A stretch of 64,000 bases of DNA from NCBI RefSeq assembly GCF_030463535.1, contig NC_132896.1, positions 30,107,209 through 30,171,208 on the forward strand, given 5' to 3'. The stretch is from Salminus brasiliensis. Lineage: Eukaryota > Chordata > Actinopteri > Characiformes > Bryconidae. The number at the start of each line of letters is the position of its first letter. Within the stretch, counting starts at the first letter, position 1. Shown piece by piece: positions 38,621 through 51,352 of the stretch. Below the pieces are notes generated by a model. The model saw only the letters and a program-made list of their open reading frames with translations. It was not told the origin of the DNA and did not search any database. Both the position numbers and the translations under genes were made by a program.

Positions 38621-38858
38621 CCCCCCTCCTCTCTCTCTCTCTCTTGTTTTTAATAAGGTAAGAAAAGCAGACTACAGAATAACATAGGCAGAAGCAGGGG
38701 GCAGAAGACCACATCAACCCCAAGTCACAGGAGGTGGACTCTACAGGTCTAGGAGAGTGGGTCTTTATTCCTTTAAAGAGAATTTTTAATGGAATTTATG
38801 TTGGAAATACTTAATAATTATTATTAATAATAATTTCGGAATGGTAAATGTGCATGTA

Positions 38859-38862
<4 letters not shown>

Positions 38863-38896
<34 letters not shown>

Positions 38897-39165
38897 CTGT
38901 GTACAGCATAAGTTGTCCTCTGCATTTAACCCATATGTGGTAGTGAACACACACACATACACACACACACACACTAGTGAACTAGGGGCAGTGAGCACAC
39001 ATACACCCAGAGCGGTGGGCAGCCAACTCCAGCACCTGGGGAGCAATGAGAGTGAAGGGCCTTGCTCAAGGGCCCAACAGTGGCAGCTTGCCAAGCCCAG
39101 GTATTGGGTATCGAACCCACAACCCTGTCATCAATAGCCCAGAGCTCTAACCGCTGACATTGGGG
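38863..39165. repeat. TA microsatellite and adjoining dispersed teleost repeat
   Basis: TA repeats run from 38863 to 38892. They are followed by a dispersed repeat containing CTCTGCATTTAACCCATATG, CA tracts and GGGCCTTGCTCAAGGGCCCA. The last word recurs at 61542-61561 in a kdm2a intron, which shows the unit is mobile or dispersed. Confidence 0.7.
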
Positions 39166-39689
39166 GGGGGGGTGTTTTAAATATCAAGACTTTGCTTCTT
39201 TGGCCTCGTCCCCAATTGAGTCTTAAGTGCCAAAAAGTTTTTTTATGAATAAAAAGGCCCATAATGTATTGTTTGCATTCATATCTATCCAACTTTTGCA
39301 TATGTTTAGCTGGATTTCTTAAAAGTAACACTTAGTTGACATCTAACCATGAAAACCAGGACTGACAAGGCACTACAAGAGCATCAGCTGTGAGAGAAAA
39401 CTGACTTTTTGATTGTCTGGTGTAATTTTATCATGGAGTAGATTTATTTGGCATCATTACCATTTATACCCTTATGGCAAATGTAACACCCAAAACACCT
39501 AAATGTTCACATTATTCTTATTATATGTATTTCATATGTAAATGCACCTTTACTAGCTGTTAAGCTTTAGGAAATCCATGATCTAGGGTCAATCAATCAA
39601 TCAATCAATCAATAAATAGCCATAACAGGTCATTTCCAAAACATTGTGATGGTAATGGCAACTGGTAGTACGTATATGCATATATATAT

Positions 39690-40440
39690 GTACCTGGTGG
39701 TCTATATATATATATATATATAATGCTTGGCTTGGATGGGCAGGAACAACCCAAGACCCACCAAGACACATGCCTGCTATGAAACCCGCTGGAACACCAG
39801 TGTCACTGTCTGCAGTCAAGCAGGTTCACATCGCCATGGGCTGAGAGGCTGCCATCCAAGAAAGAAGCCCCTGCTCCAAAATCAACACCTACAAGCTTGA
39901 CTAAATTTTGCAGCTGAACCACATGGACAAAGACAAAGCCTTCTGGAGGAAAGTTGTATGGTCAGATAAGACTGAGCTTTTTGGCCACAATGACCAGAAG
40001 CATATTTGGAGGAGTTAAGGTGAGACATTTTGACCCCAACTCTGTACCAACTCGTAAGCATGGAGGTTAAAACAATGCAATGGATGCAATAAGGAAAGTG
40101 GATTGATTAAAGAAGGAGGACTACGCCAGAATTCTTCAGCATAACCCCAAACCATCAGCTAGACCATTACATCTTGGACACAGTTGGGTTTTCCAACAGT
40201 AGAGTGACCGCAAATACAGAAATGTAGTTGTGGAATGAACAAAGCAGGCAAACATTAAGCCTATTGGAATGGCCTTCCCAATGTCCTGATCTTGTTGTTG
40301 ATGACCTTATTGAAAATATGTGGATTGTGCCAGGAAACTCTCACATATCCAACCAGAATTCTGCCCGAAGCTTGATGGCTAGCAAAGGCATCTGGTCAAG
40401 GTGCAACATGCAAATTCAACCAAATTAGTTGTACTAAAAC
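39690..40440 (+). pseudogene. Decayed Tc1/mariner-like transposase
   Basis: On the plus strand about 39910-40015 translates to a Tc1-type catalytic region containing FWRKVVWSDKTELFGHNDQK, in which the Asp of WSDKTEL is the first acidic residue of the DDE triad. Upstream (39840-39900) a frame reading AAIQERSPCSK fits the preceding part of the transposase. Several in-frame stops and frameshifts follow, so no functional enzyme is encoded. Inverted terminal repeats were not identified with confidence. The relic sits in the interval between ctbp1 and ankrd13d. Confidence 0.8.
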
Positions 40441-41216
40441 TACTGTTGTCTAAATATATATGACACTGTATATGTAAATTTGACCCTGTGTGGATTTTAG
40501 CAAAGCCTGAAATTATTACTTTTTTTAAATACAGATCTTCAATCAGCCATATCATGACGTAAAGACTTGCAAACACTGGTTATCTCCATCTACAGTAACA
40601 CCTTTCAAGGGGTGGATTACATTAGGCAGGAAGTGAACAGTCAGTTCTTGAAGGTGATGTGGTAAAAGCAGGAAAAACAGGCAAGCACAACGATCAAACA
40701 GCCAAACTGTAATGTCTAGACTGGGTCAGGGCGTCTCCAAAACATCCAAAACAACATTTCTGAAATGCAGTGGTCAATACCTACCAAAAGTGAACGACAG
40801 ACAGGGTCAGGGGCATCTAAGGCTCATTGATGGTTATGAAGGCCCCACCTTTACAATAAACAGGAATTAAAGGATCTGCTGCTAATGTGGCAAAAGTGGG
40901 ACCTATTCATTGTCAGGCAAATAATATTACCATACTATTTAGTTCACATACGTCCTGAATTAGACACTACCATAATTATGAGTGTGCCATTGTTTAAATT
41001 ACAAACCTAACATCCTCTTAATATTGAAGGTGACATGGTCCTAATGTATAAAAATGTATATTATATGTATAATGTACTTTATATATGCATCTAATTATAT
41101 GTACAAAATACAAAAATACCATCAACAACCCACCTCAATTCTCATTAGAAGATTATTTAACATGGATACGAATTAAATCATAGGCTAAATATCTTTTGCC
41201 TGTAAAAACTGGAATA

Positions 41217-41678
41217 CACACCAATCAGCCATAAGATTAAAACCTCCTGCCTAATATTGTGTATGTCTGCATCATGCCACTAAAACAGCTCTGACCGCTT
41301 AGGGCACTGACTCCACCTCTGAAGTTCTCTGGCACCAAGACATTAGCAGCAGATCCTTTAAGCCCTAGATTGGGAGGCAGGGTCTCCACACAGATTGCAC
41401 AAATAAACCTTGGGTGGTCATGACCCTGTTGTTAGTTCCCCGGTTGTCCTTTCTTGGAGCACTTAGGGTAGGTACTAACCACTGTATACCAGGAACACCT
41501 CACAAGACCTGCCTAATGTTTTGGAGACCCAGTCATCTAGCCATCACAATTGGGCCCTTGTGAAATTGGCTCAGATTCTTGTGCTTGATCTTTTTCCTGA
41601 TTGACGACTATTGTTCTACTGCTTTACTTGCTGCCTTGCTTCGTCTGTCAGTAGTTTTAATGTTATGGCTGATCGGTG
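41217..41678. mobile_element. Short non-autonomous DNA transposon with inverted repeats
   Basis: The left end CACCAATCAGCCATAAGATT and the right end, read on the other strand as CACCGATCAGCCATAACATT, are near-perfect inverted repeats about 460 bp apart. The interior (GGTAGGTACTAACCACTGTA, CACAAGACCTGCCTAATG) matches the fragment at 15160-15310. No transposase frame is present. Confidence 0.85.
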
Positions 41679-42074
41679 AAGGAGTCTATTTTATAAGCTC
41701 ACACACAAAAAAGTACTCTTGATATATGTAATTATATTTTACACATAAAGACACTTAAAGACACTCTAAATTGATCACCATAAGGAGCAATTAGGGCTGC
41801 ATGCACACACTTTCTGAATAAATAACGAGTGTGAAAGCGTTTCAGTAACATTTAATAATTATAACTTCCATGTTATCAGCCACCATATTTAACTCATTTT
41901 ATGCAATAGTATTTATCACTTTATGCATTGCCATAGTCATCAATATTTGATATTCACGTGATCAGCATTACATAATGAACATAAAAGTTGAACATTTTTC
42001 ACTCAGAATGATGACACCGTTGAGTTGAGAGGACATCATTCACAATGTCTTGCCATGCTTTTTGTTTCATGGTA

Positions 42075-42080
42075 TTTATT
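42075..42080 (-). terminator. Candidate poly(A) signal of ankrd13d
   Basis: AATAAA on the minus strand, about 310 bases downstream of the ankrd13d stop codon. If it is used, the 3' UTR includes the 78-bp TA repeat at 42130-42207. Confidence 0.4.
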
Positions 42081-42126
42081 CATCAGTGTGCCTTCTGTAA
42101 GCAGTTTGTCCATCATAATCTGTTAC

Positions 42127-42129
<3 letters not shown>

Positions 42130-42207
<78 letters not shown>
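42130..42207. repeat. TA microsatellite, 39 uninterrupted units
   Basis: A pure TA run of 78 bp between the ankrd13d stop codon and the nearest AATAAA. The Tyr-Ile frames over it are artefacts. Confidence 0.97.
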
Positions 42208-42209
<2 letters not shown>

Positions 42210-42390
42210 CAGAGGTATGTATATACCTCTCCATCAGTCTCTCTAGTCTCTTGATAAAGCATTCTGTCCCATTTCAAATACTTTATAAAAGAAAAAAGAA
42301 GGATGAATCTTTAAGAATAATTTAACATTGCAGAAAAAAAGCACAACCAATAAATTAACCCTTTAAAACCTGCCTATACTTTTGCTGTGG

Positions 42391-45300
42391 TTACTTCTCA
42401 GTGAGTGACAGCTGCAGTATCCTTTCAAGCTCCTCCTCTTCTTCTCTCCTTTTTCTGTTGGGGAACCAAACAGAGAAACGCTACGGGTCAATGTAAATGT
42501 TCAAGGCAGCAAGGCCCCTTTTCCATCTGTAATTCACTCCATGTTCATTTCTATATCACCTGTCAAGCTCCTCCTGCTCTCTGCAAGACAGCTCCATGGC
42601 CAGGCGCAGCTGCTCATCAAAGCTGGATGCCACAGCAAATGCCCCCGGTGCCCGCGGGTCATCCAGAGAACCGTAAGAGGGTGGTGAGTTAAGGGCGGGG
42701 TCAGGTGAACCTGAAAGAGGTTCAGCAGGGTCAGGTAATTCCCTTCCCTCTCCTGCAGCCAGTGACAGAGTCAGAGACTCCTGGATTGCCCTAAAAGAGA
42801 CAAATGGAGATCAGACCAATGTATGTATCAATGTTTACTCACAGGAAGCCGCGTCCCAAGGCCTCTGAGAAATCAAAAGACACAACTGGTGTATCCTTCA
42901 CATCAATGGGACGCCCTGGAGCAGCCACACTTGAAGCGAATGATGAAGCATTATCCGCTATCATTGGGATAGGTTGGAGTTGTGTTTTTGATCTAGAAAT
43001 AAACATCCAACATCAGCACTTGATCTCACTAAAGCTGGCTGCGCCTGAATCAAATTCTCCCCAGAATCAGCATTATCTAGTGTAAAGACTTCCTAGAAGA
43101 CTAAAGGCTGTTACTGTAGCAAAGTGGGGAAAGCACCCCTTTTTACTACTCTTGATTTCAAAAGAAACGTCAGATGTGCAAGTGTCTACAAACTTCCAAG
43201 GCAACACTATTTTGTTGGTCTTAAAACTGTACAAAAACAAAACACACACCTCTCAAGCTGAGAATCCTCCTCATAAAGCGGAGGCTGAGAAGAGACTGGA
43301 CGTGTGTTAGTGAGAGCCTCCCATATAGTCACCTAAAGAAAGAGAGAGAGAGAGAGATAGAAAGCCAGACGGAACGTGTGGGATGTTAGCAATTGTCTTA
43401 AATGACCTTAATTCTGAGTAAGTCTGCAGTTGGTTTGCATCTTAAGATGCCCCCCCTAAATGGCTCACAGGTTACAGAACAATGAACCTAACTTCAGCAA
43501 CTTCATGCCAACAGTGAATCTACTGGCAGAAAGTAATGCGGGTCTGGGAGAGTAAAGGCTTCTCCATTGTTCTGCTTTTGGCCTAATGTCTTTCCCGTAG
43601 CGAGACTTGCTTTCTTGCACTTCTTGTAGTGCTATCCAGTGCAGCTTGCCATCGTCACCTTTGGCTTGCTATTAAGCCGCTTTGCGACAACGTCCACCAT
43701 GAAAAGTGCTAGACTAATACATCTGAACTCTGAACTGAACATCTGAACTGACTAACAGGCATCATTGTTGTATATCCTAGCAACATTCTTTGAGCCATAA
43801 GGTTTAAGGAGTTTCAGGGCTCTGAGGTTTTGGAGTTACCTGGTCACTTTCTGTCCCTGCATCCAGTAGACTCTGCTGAATGGCGAACTGCAGGAGGTTA
43901 TCATCCTCATCTCTCATTGGTTCACTGCGGCCTGGGCCAAGCGTTGTGTAATCTGGGGGAGGCTCAAACACAGAGGGGTCCACTTCACAGTGCAGAGGAG
44001 GAGGACTCTGGCCTGAAAGGACATGATTTAACAGATAAAAGGTTCCACAGTAAATTAAGAGTTCTCTTACAGACATATTTTCTGTTTAAAACAGTTTAAA
44101 ATGCTAGAATATTATAAATACTGCTTAAAACTAAACAAATCTACAAATCATGTAGTCATCACATTAGCCAATTACTGGGATTAATGTCATAGTACACAGG
44201 TATGGGGCTGTACCTAATGATTATTTTTCAATTAGTCGATTACTCAATGACTAATTTACTCAATGACTAATTTAGCAATTATTAAGGGCTTTGTGTGTGT
44301 GTGTGTTTTCTCATTTCTCTTAATATTTCAATATTTTCTTTAATCATCCTTTCCTAAAAACCCATTGTATGCACTTCAGGGCATTATTCTGCAACAAAAA
44401 ATCTCTCAGCATTAACAGGTAACCACTGTTTTTGTCATAGCAATCCTTTACCTGAAATGAAGTAGTATTATTTTTACTTAAAACTTTAAATAAATAAATT
44501 ATTATAACATTCAATTATTTCATCACTGGGGTAATATGTAGTTAAGGGAATCACTGGCAGATGTCTATATTTTTGAATCCATGTAGTGCAAGGAAATGTA
44601 ATGTTAGTTTAAGCTATTCTCTCACTCATACATGGCTAATAAAGCAAACAAAAATGTAAAACTGCAGAATAACAGTGTCAGATAACGCAGGGTGCAATGT
44701 TAAGTTATGATAACATCACCGGTACCAAAACTACTTTTAACATGGGGCGATGTAGACACAGCACTGACAGTGCTGTTATGCTGCCGTCTTAAGTGCTCCG
44801 GGATGGTTGCGCCTCAAGTGCTTGTGTGTAGCAGTTGTACTGTTGAAATAGGCCATCTCCACTTTGCAAAGCTTACAGAGCACCACACTGTTGGTCTGTG
44901 CCCAAAATACTCCCACATTTTTGCCACATATGTAATTTTTTTATATATATGTTTTCAGTAAAACGAAGTGACGCACATTATGCAAATCTGTATACATAGA
45001 TGATGCTGATTATTCCCAAGTTGGGCTGGCACGACTCATTGGCATGGGTGTAAACAACTTGTTGAGCCCAAACAATATGATGGAATAATGTTTTTCAGTT
45101 TTCCGTTCTATTTTTTGAGGTATATGTTGATGCTATCGATATCATCATTATTCCACTCTAACAGACCATTTATTCCACTGCTGTGCCATCCAGGGTCAAC
45201 CAGAGGAGGATGGCTTCCCCTTTTGAGTCTTGGTTCCTCTTAAGGCTTATTTCTCTTGATCTGAAGGAGTTTTTCCTTACCACTGTTTGCCACGGACTTG

Positions 45301-48300
45301 CTCAAAAGAGGCTCGGACTTGAATCTCTGTAAAGCTGCTTTGTGACGAGGTCTGTCGTGAAAAGCTCTATATAAATGGATCCGAATTGAATTGATGCTAT
45401 TCATGCTGGTGAGTGCAGTGGCGTGATGATAAAACGCTGCTGATGAAGCAAAGTTTAGTACCTGCATCAGGGGTTCCCTGTGGTGAGTGTACAGTAACAG
45501 AGCTGACTGGCTCATCGCAACCGCACAGATTACTGAAGGTCACTCGTGCATTCAACACATGGAAAAGAGGGATTTCTGAATGACAAGAAAGAGAGAAAAT
45601 AGAACAGTGAGAAAAGCATCCCTGCTGGACCAGTTGGCTGGGTGGTCTAAAAGCGTTTCTAGTGGTCTGTCTCACCTATTTTGACAGGGAAGCCAGGCGG
45701 CAAGCGCAGAGTGATGAAGTCTCGCAGTTTGGCAAAGTGGGCATTAGAAATGGCCATGAGATCAATAATGGGGGTCACCTGCTCAGCTAGTGAGAGGGGA
45801 TGGGCCTCACTTAACCACAGGGTTGCCTTAAACCTGCAAAAGAGAACATGGACAAACACAGTCAGTGTGAATGTGAGTGTCGGAGACCGGTAAGACAGAG
45901 AGGGGAACAAGAGCAAGAGTGGACTTCATTCCAGCCAATGTCTGCTATAAACCGTGGCTGCTTTAGAGGTGGTACCTTTGCACTTTGCTGGTGAGCTCAA
46001 TGGGCCGGCCGATGTCTCTGCCGTTCAGATTAAACTCAGGGTCAAAGTACTCCTCCGCTGTGATGGCTGTTGGGTTGTGAGGACTGGCACACTGGGACAC
46101 CTGACTCTGAAAGAAGAAAACAAACCAGACATGCTTAAAAGATAGAGAGGGCATTGATTTGAACACTCTGTCACTGGTCACTCACACCTTTCACTGTCAA
46201 GCTGTAGCATTTTGCTTTAGACTAAATCGATCCCAAAAAGAACAGCAGATAATCTTTAGTTCCCATGCCATCAGATGCTCTATGCAGAGGTCACTCAAGA
46301 GTTTAGAATTTATTAAAAAATGTTCTACCCAATTTGGGAGGCAATCACCCAATCTCTGTCAATATGAACTTCCCCTATCACTAGCTTCCAGCACTTGGAG
46401 GGCTCTCCTCTGACACATGTGAAGCCAACCACTGCCTCTTTTTCCTAGTAAGACTGCCGCTGCCTTACTGCAGCCTTACTAGGTAGCCAGGGCGCTCAAA
46501 GGGAAAGCACGGCTCCCCAGTTCCGATACAACAACTAACAGACGCCTGTGCTGATCAACATCACACACCTGAGAGCTTAGTCCAGTTCCTTTGCAGGTTT
46601 ATAGGAACTCAGTGATTTATGTTGTTGATCACTACTGGTGGTAAGGCTGCATGATATAACAGGAATGATAAAAGCTTATATAAAGCTTTTACAGCTTTTT
46701 CATTTTTAAAGCAATTAAGCAAGACATTTCATTGCCTTACAGCTCATTCCTTGAAATTCCTGCATGAAAAATCCACAGGCAGCTCTCAAAGGGTGGGAGA
46801 TAAAAATTTGAGATTGGTCAGAGTGCTGACTTCATTTTAAAGCGGTAGATGTGCAAATTACAATGTGTGGAAACTATATGTTCAAATGTTTGTGGACACC
46901 CCTTCTAATGAATGCATTCAGCTACTTCAAGATTCATCCATTGCTGCCACAGATGTGCAAATGCACACACACAGCTTGTCTAGTCCCTGCAGAGAAGTAT
47001 CAGCAATAGAATAAGACTCTCTGGTGCAGATAATCATGAACCTATTGGCACCATGCTGCTTAATGCCAGGTGTGGGCTATAGTGGTATAAAGCCCCACAG
47101 CACTGAGCTGTGGAGCAGTGGAACTGTGTTCTCTGGAATGACGGATGGTGCTCCATTCAACTTTTGGCATGAGTTGGGGAATGAGGTGGGGTGGTGATCA
47201 TCCAATAGATGATAGAATGGACAATGAGTGATCTGTCTGATTAGAGTATAAACTCCTTATTAATACCCCTGAATCAATACGTACAAATGTAAACATGGTC
47301 ATGAAGAACTTTAGATCATATTCCTCACCCCATTGTTGGAAACATGCTGCTCTGCAATCCCAAGGAAAGACTGAAGGGGGGTTCTGGATCCTAGAGTAGG
47401 ATGAGGAGTGAGAAAAGTAGAAAAAAGCTTAGTGGTTTGTCTGGCATTAAAACACACTGTACATTTCATAGTAGTGTGTGTATGTACCTTTGCACCTGGA
47501 CTTGTCCTGATCTGAGAGGTGTTCAGTACGAGAGCGTGTCACCAGCTCCACATTGCTAGCACTGTAAACCTTCAACAAATCCATATAGAAAACCATTCAG
47601 TTTTATAATGACATCACCAGAAAAACTAGAAAACAGCCAAAGCTACAGATTTACACGCATTTACATTTACATTTATGGCATTTAGCAGACGCTCTTATCC
47701 AGAGCGACTTACAAAGTGCTTTGCTATTTACCTAAGAAAAGCCTCAGCTAGTTAGAATAGACTAATAGTTCAAAGGATACCTCCAAGCTTAGACATTGCT
47801 AAACACAAGACAATAAGGTGACCATAGTACTCTAATCGTTCAAGTCCTCTCTGAAGAGGAGGGTCTTCAGTCTGTGTTTGAAGACAGCGAGCGACTCTGC
47901 CGTTCGGACACCCAGGGGAAGCTTTGGTGCCAAGACAGAAAAAAGCCTGGACGCTTATCTTCCGCGGATTTTGAGGGATGGCAGGTGGAGCCGAGCCGTA
48001 CTTGAAGCTCGAGGGCTCTAGGTGCGGATCGGCTTTTGGTTTTTACTCTTAACACACTCTTTAAAATTGTCAAAAAAAACATATTCTATCCCTACTAGAG
48101 CATCATGTGGACTATGAAACAGCCAGAATTTTAAATAAAATAATGCTAATAAAAATGAATAAAGTATTTAATTAATTTAATTCAAGATCACTTGGAAAAG
48201 GAGTTTAACCAAAATCACTACCACTAGCTCAAACCTCATATCCAATGGTCTAATCAACATTTTAAAAAGGTGTCAAATCTCACCTTTGCCTCATATCCAC

Positions 48301-51300
48301 TGACCACCTCTGTCTTCTCAGAGCGCCATCCCCAAATTCCAGATTTGTTCCTGGAAACATCATGAGCCGGGCTTTTGTTTAAGATTAGGTGGCTTGTATA
48401 TTGACACCAAGCTGCAAAAACTTCTCATTTTTAAAGTTTCTCTGTTGGTTACAAGAACCAACTCATTGAGGCACAATTCAGGACAGTCAATCAGTACAGA
48501 GCTCATTTATCTTAATTTAGTCTTAAAGGCACAGTAACAGAAACAGCGTGTTTAATTCAAGGAGTTAAAGAGAGGCGAATCACCGGATAATAATGTAATA
48601 ATGTAACATAATAATGATTGTTTTTGGAGCATAAAACCACACCAATGTCATTACAGTACCTCTCAAAGGCGATGTTGCGTGTGTTGAGGTGTGTAGAAAC
48701 GATGGGTGAGGTGAGTCTCTGTGCTGTGTTCTCCTGTGAGGGCAACATAGCTGCAAGGAGAGAGGGAGCGTCGCGTGGTGATAGAGACAGTGGCTCTGTG
48801 TACACCACCTGCTTCTCATGGTCCACTTCCATTACCATAGCCCCGCCCTCTGGAACACACACACAGTATTACACAGAGTTTAACAGACAGCCTGCTAAAT
48901 AAAATACATCTATGCTTCGCCCACAGATGCCTTCTCATGTACCAGAAACTGTTTAACTAATCTAAAATACACTATATAGACAAAAGTATTGGGACACCTG
49001 CTCATCCCTTGTTTCTTCTGAAAATAAGGGTATTCAAAAGCGTTGAGCCTGCTTTTGTTGGAGTGTCTGTGTCTACTGTCCAGGGACGAAGGCTTTGTAC
49101 TAGATTGTGGAGCATTTCTGTGAGGATTTGATTGCATTCAGTGACAACAGAGTTAGTGAGGTCAAGATGTTAGATGATCACCACACCACTTCATCCCCAA
49201 GGTATTGGATGAAGCACACAGTTTCACTGCTTCACACCTCAATGCTGGGGGGCTTTATATAAGACATGGTGCCAATAGGTTCATGTAATTTTCTATTGGC
49301 AATACTTCACTACAGGGACCAGGTAAGCTGTGCATGTGCATTTGCACATCTGTGTCAGCAATGGGTGCAACATATGGTAGCTGAATACAGTTGTTAGAAG
49401 GGGTGTCCACAAATATTTAGACATGTAATGTATAACTTAAAATTAACAACACAGGTTTCAATCACCGATGATGCCACAGTCATTTGTGGCTGGCCAACAT
49501 AACTGGCTGAGCATAATTGTCCTGGCTCTGTCTAAATGGATAGACTGGCCCAATCTTTCTGTTTGCCCCTGGAGCTTTTCTGGCCCAAAACTGGTAAGTG
49601 TATAAGGTGTCCTGCTTACAGGTGAATATGCTATTCTGACTTACCTCCGCCCTTAAATATGTAGCTGCGGCGGCCCTTGAGCCAGGTCATATGCTCAAAG
49701 CCTAGGAGCGTAGTGTCAACTCGCAAACACGAACCACTCTTCCACACGCGGTACACGTCACTCGGACACACTTTTGACACCAGAGGCACTGCAAGAGAGG
49801 GATAGAAGGGGGGCGACCGAGAGAGAAAGTGAAAGAAAAGAGTGAGCTATTCTCAAGGGGTAGAGCGAGAGGAGCTGTCCACTCCGGTGGTGCTGAAATA
49901 GTTAACATAAGGGCCTGGAGCCACAAAGCTAAAGAGAGTAGAACAGTACAGGTGTGCTATAAATATATTTATGTGCAGGTGCCGGGCTTACTTACCCCAG
50001 CTCGTAAACTCCCATTTCATCTCCACATAGAAATCCTGTGCCTAAAACACACACACACACACACACAAATCAGGTGTAAGCCTTGTGATTTACAACACAA
50101 CCCTTCATGTCTCACATCGACTTGTCGACTGACTGCACTGTGGATGGTGATCTGTATCCTCACCTGTCTCAGTTTACTGAGAAGCTCTGGAATCCCTGCC
50201 AGTCTCTCTGTGGCTCTTTTGAAGTCTCTGTACTGGAGGACCAGCTGCACCAGCTCAGGATCTCCAGTGCTGACCGCTTCCTGCAACACTACACGAGTAC
50301 ACAAGGTTTTAAACCAAACCTAGTCCCTGAGGCTTCACCAGCCAACGCACACAGCGGTTTAGTGGCTCTAGCCTTGCTACGGCATGGTGGCTCACCTGTC
50401 CAGCCCTGGGCGTTGCAGTGCGTGGGGTCCGCGTTGTGTCTCAGCAGCACCCTAGCAGACTCCAGGTGGCCGAGGCAGACGGCCAGCTCCAGCGGCGTGC
50501 GCCCGCGAGGGTCTAGGCGCTCCACCTCCTGCTGTGGGGAAACACAGCAACATCAGGGCAGCGAACACCTAGACAAAGACCGGGACTTTTGGACAGACGA
50601 TTTTCGAGTCTTGATGTTTCTCTCGTTCTGATGGTAGATGCTGCGCTTTGACATCAGCTGTGGTAAGAGCTACCGGCATGTCCCAAGAAGACATATTAGG
50701 ATTGTCAGAGGCTTCTTTACGCATCCTGTGGTTCTGCTGTTGAGCTGAACATGCTAGGACAGCCTGATCTGACCATGTCAGCAGTTGTTTTACCTGTAAA
50801 TTTTAAAAGATTTAGCAGAGAGTGAAACGGCTGATTTCTAACGGTTCTGAAATCCTTTACACCCTTTAAAGCCAGACTCCTCTGCATCTACAGCCTCATT
50901 TCTGAAGGCCTCGGAGAGCTCTTTGGATCTGGCCACGGTGATCTTCTTCATCACTTACTTCAATCCACAGTTAAGCTGAGCTTTGAATAAGACAGGCTCC
51001 TCCAGAATCCTCCCTATGTCCTAATCCCATTCTAATCCCAGATTTTAAGTAGTAATACATGTGTGGGTGTCCTAACTTTTTACTTTTTACCTTTACAAAA
51101 CTGAAATGCACTTCTAATACCTACATTTTCCCAATTGCAGCTTTGTGTTCAGTCATATTCCCACCATTTCTCAATATTGTCCAAATGAATATCAAATCAG
51201 ATGACTTCCACATGACTGCAGGTCACCAAACATGTGCATGAAGCAGGACCAGCAGTCCATTCTCTCACCTGCTTTTTCTTCAGTTCTCTATCGAGCTCCA

Positions 51301-51352
51301 GGTACTGGTTGTTCCAGACCAGATCATGCAAAGGAAACGCCTCTTGAGCCAT
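42391..51352 (-). CDS. ankrd13d: Ankyrin repeat domain protein 13D (ubiquitin-binding endocytic adaptor), 16 coding exons, complete
   Basis: ANKRD13 proteins bind Lys63-linked ubiquitin on receptors such as EGFR and act at the plasma membrane and endosomes. Minus-strand exons: 51269-51352, 50396-50531, 50164-50288, 49996-50041, 49645-49788, 48660-48849, 48284-48350, 47488-47569, 47329-47390, 45976-46106, 45676-45833, 45462-45575, 43840-44012, 43250-43332, 42560-42790 and 42391-42454. They total 630 codons with stop, all in phase. The protein begins [13 protein letters not shown]. Ankyrin-type repeats ([20 protein letters not shown]) span about 30-110, and the conserved core ([35 protein letters not shown]) about 130-440. 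Four ubiquitin-interacting motifs follow at about 482-498, 524-542, 590-606 and 614-629. CDEPV and [19 protein letters not shown] favour the D paralogue over A or B. The second exon has two adjacent CAG acceptors, so one Gln may be optional. Confidence 0.95.
45180..45400. repeat. Dispersed teleost repeat in an ankrd13d intron
   Basis: CCAGAGGAGGATGGCTTCCC, GAGTTTTTCCTTACCACTG, GTAAAGCTGCTTTGTGACG and AAAAGCTCTATATAAATGG in this order form a dispersed repeat. A diverged piece (GCTTTGCGACAACGTCCACC) lies at 43678-43697. Confidence 0.65.
46290..46590 (-). mobile_element. SINE copy, reversed, in an ankrd13d intron
   Basis: It contains CAACTAACAGACGCCTGTGC and neighbouring words shared with the copies at 27470-27780 and 57090-57410. 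The tRNA-like head is diverged. Confidence 0.55.
46870..47205. mobile_element. Tc1-like element fragment
   Basis: The left end ACTATATGTTCAAATGTTTG with TGGACACCCCTTCTAA matches the terminal repeat of 48970-49430. The interior includes GAGCTGTGGAGCAGTGGAAC followed by TGTTCTCTGGAATGACGGAT, a decayed version of the Tc1 transposase region that encodes the Trp-Ser-Asp motif. The right end is missing. Confidence 0.65.
47655..48045. repeat. Dispersed teleost repeat in an ankrd13d intron
   Basis: Opens with ATTTACATTTACATTTATGG and AGCAGACGCTCTTATCCAG, an abundant teleost repeat word, and continues through GAGGAGGGTCTTCAGTCTG to about 48045. Strand and class cannot be set from the sequence. Confidence 0.6.
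48970..49430. mobile_element. Short inverted-repeat transposon, both ends present (461 bp)
   Basis: TA flanks both ends (48968-48969 and 49431-49432), as for Tc1/mariner insertions. The left end CACTATATAGACAAAAGTAT and the right end, read in reverse as CATTACATGTCTAAATATTT, are inverted repeats. The interior lacks a transposase. Related pieces: 15436-15495, 46870-47205, 61708-61890 and 62656-63188. Confidence 0.8.
49450..49560 (+). mobile_element. SINE fragment in an ankrd13d intron
   Basis: ACCGATGATGCCACAGTCAT followed by TTGTGGCTGG matches the internal word of the head at 15604-15720. Only part of the unit remains. Confidence 0.5.

Noticed and set aside
39690-40440. An active Tc1-like transposase gene
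   Set aside because: Several stop codons and frameshifts interrupt the transposase frame.
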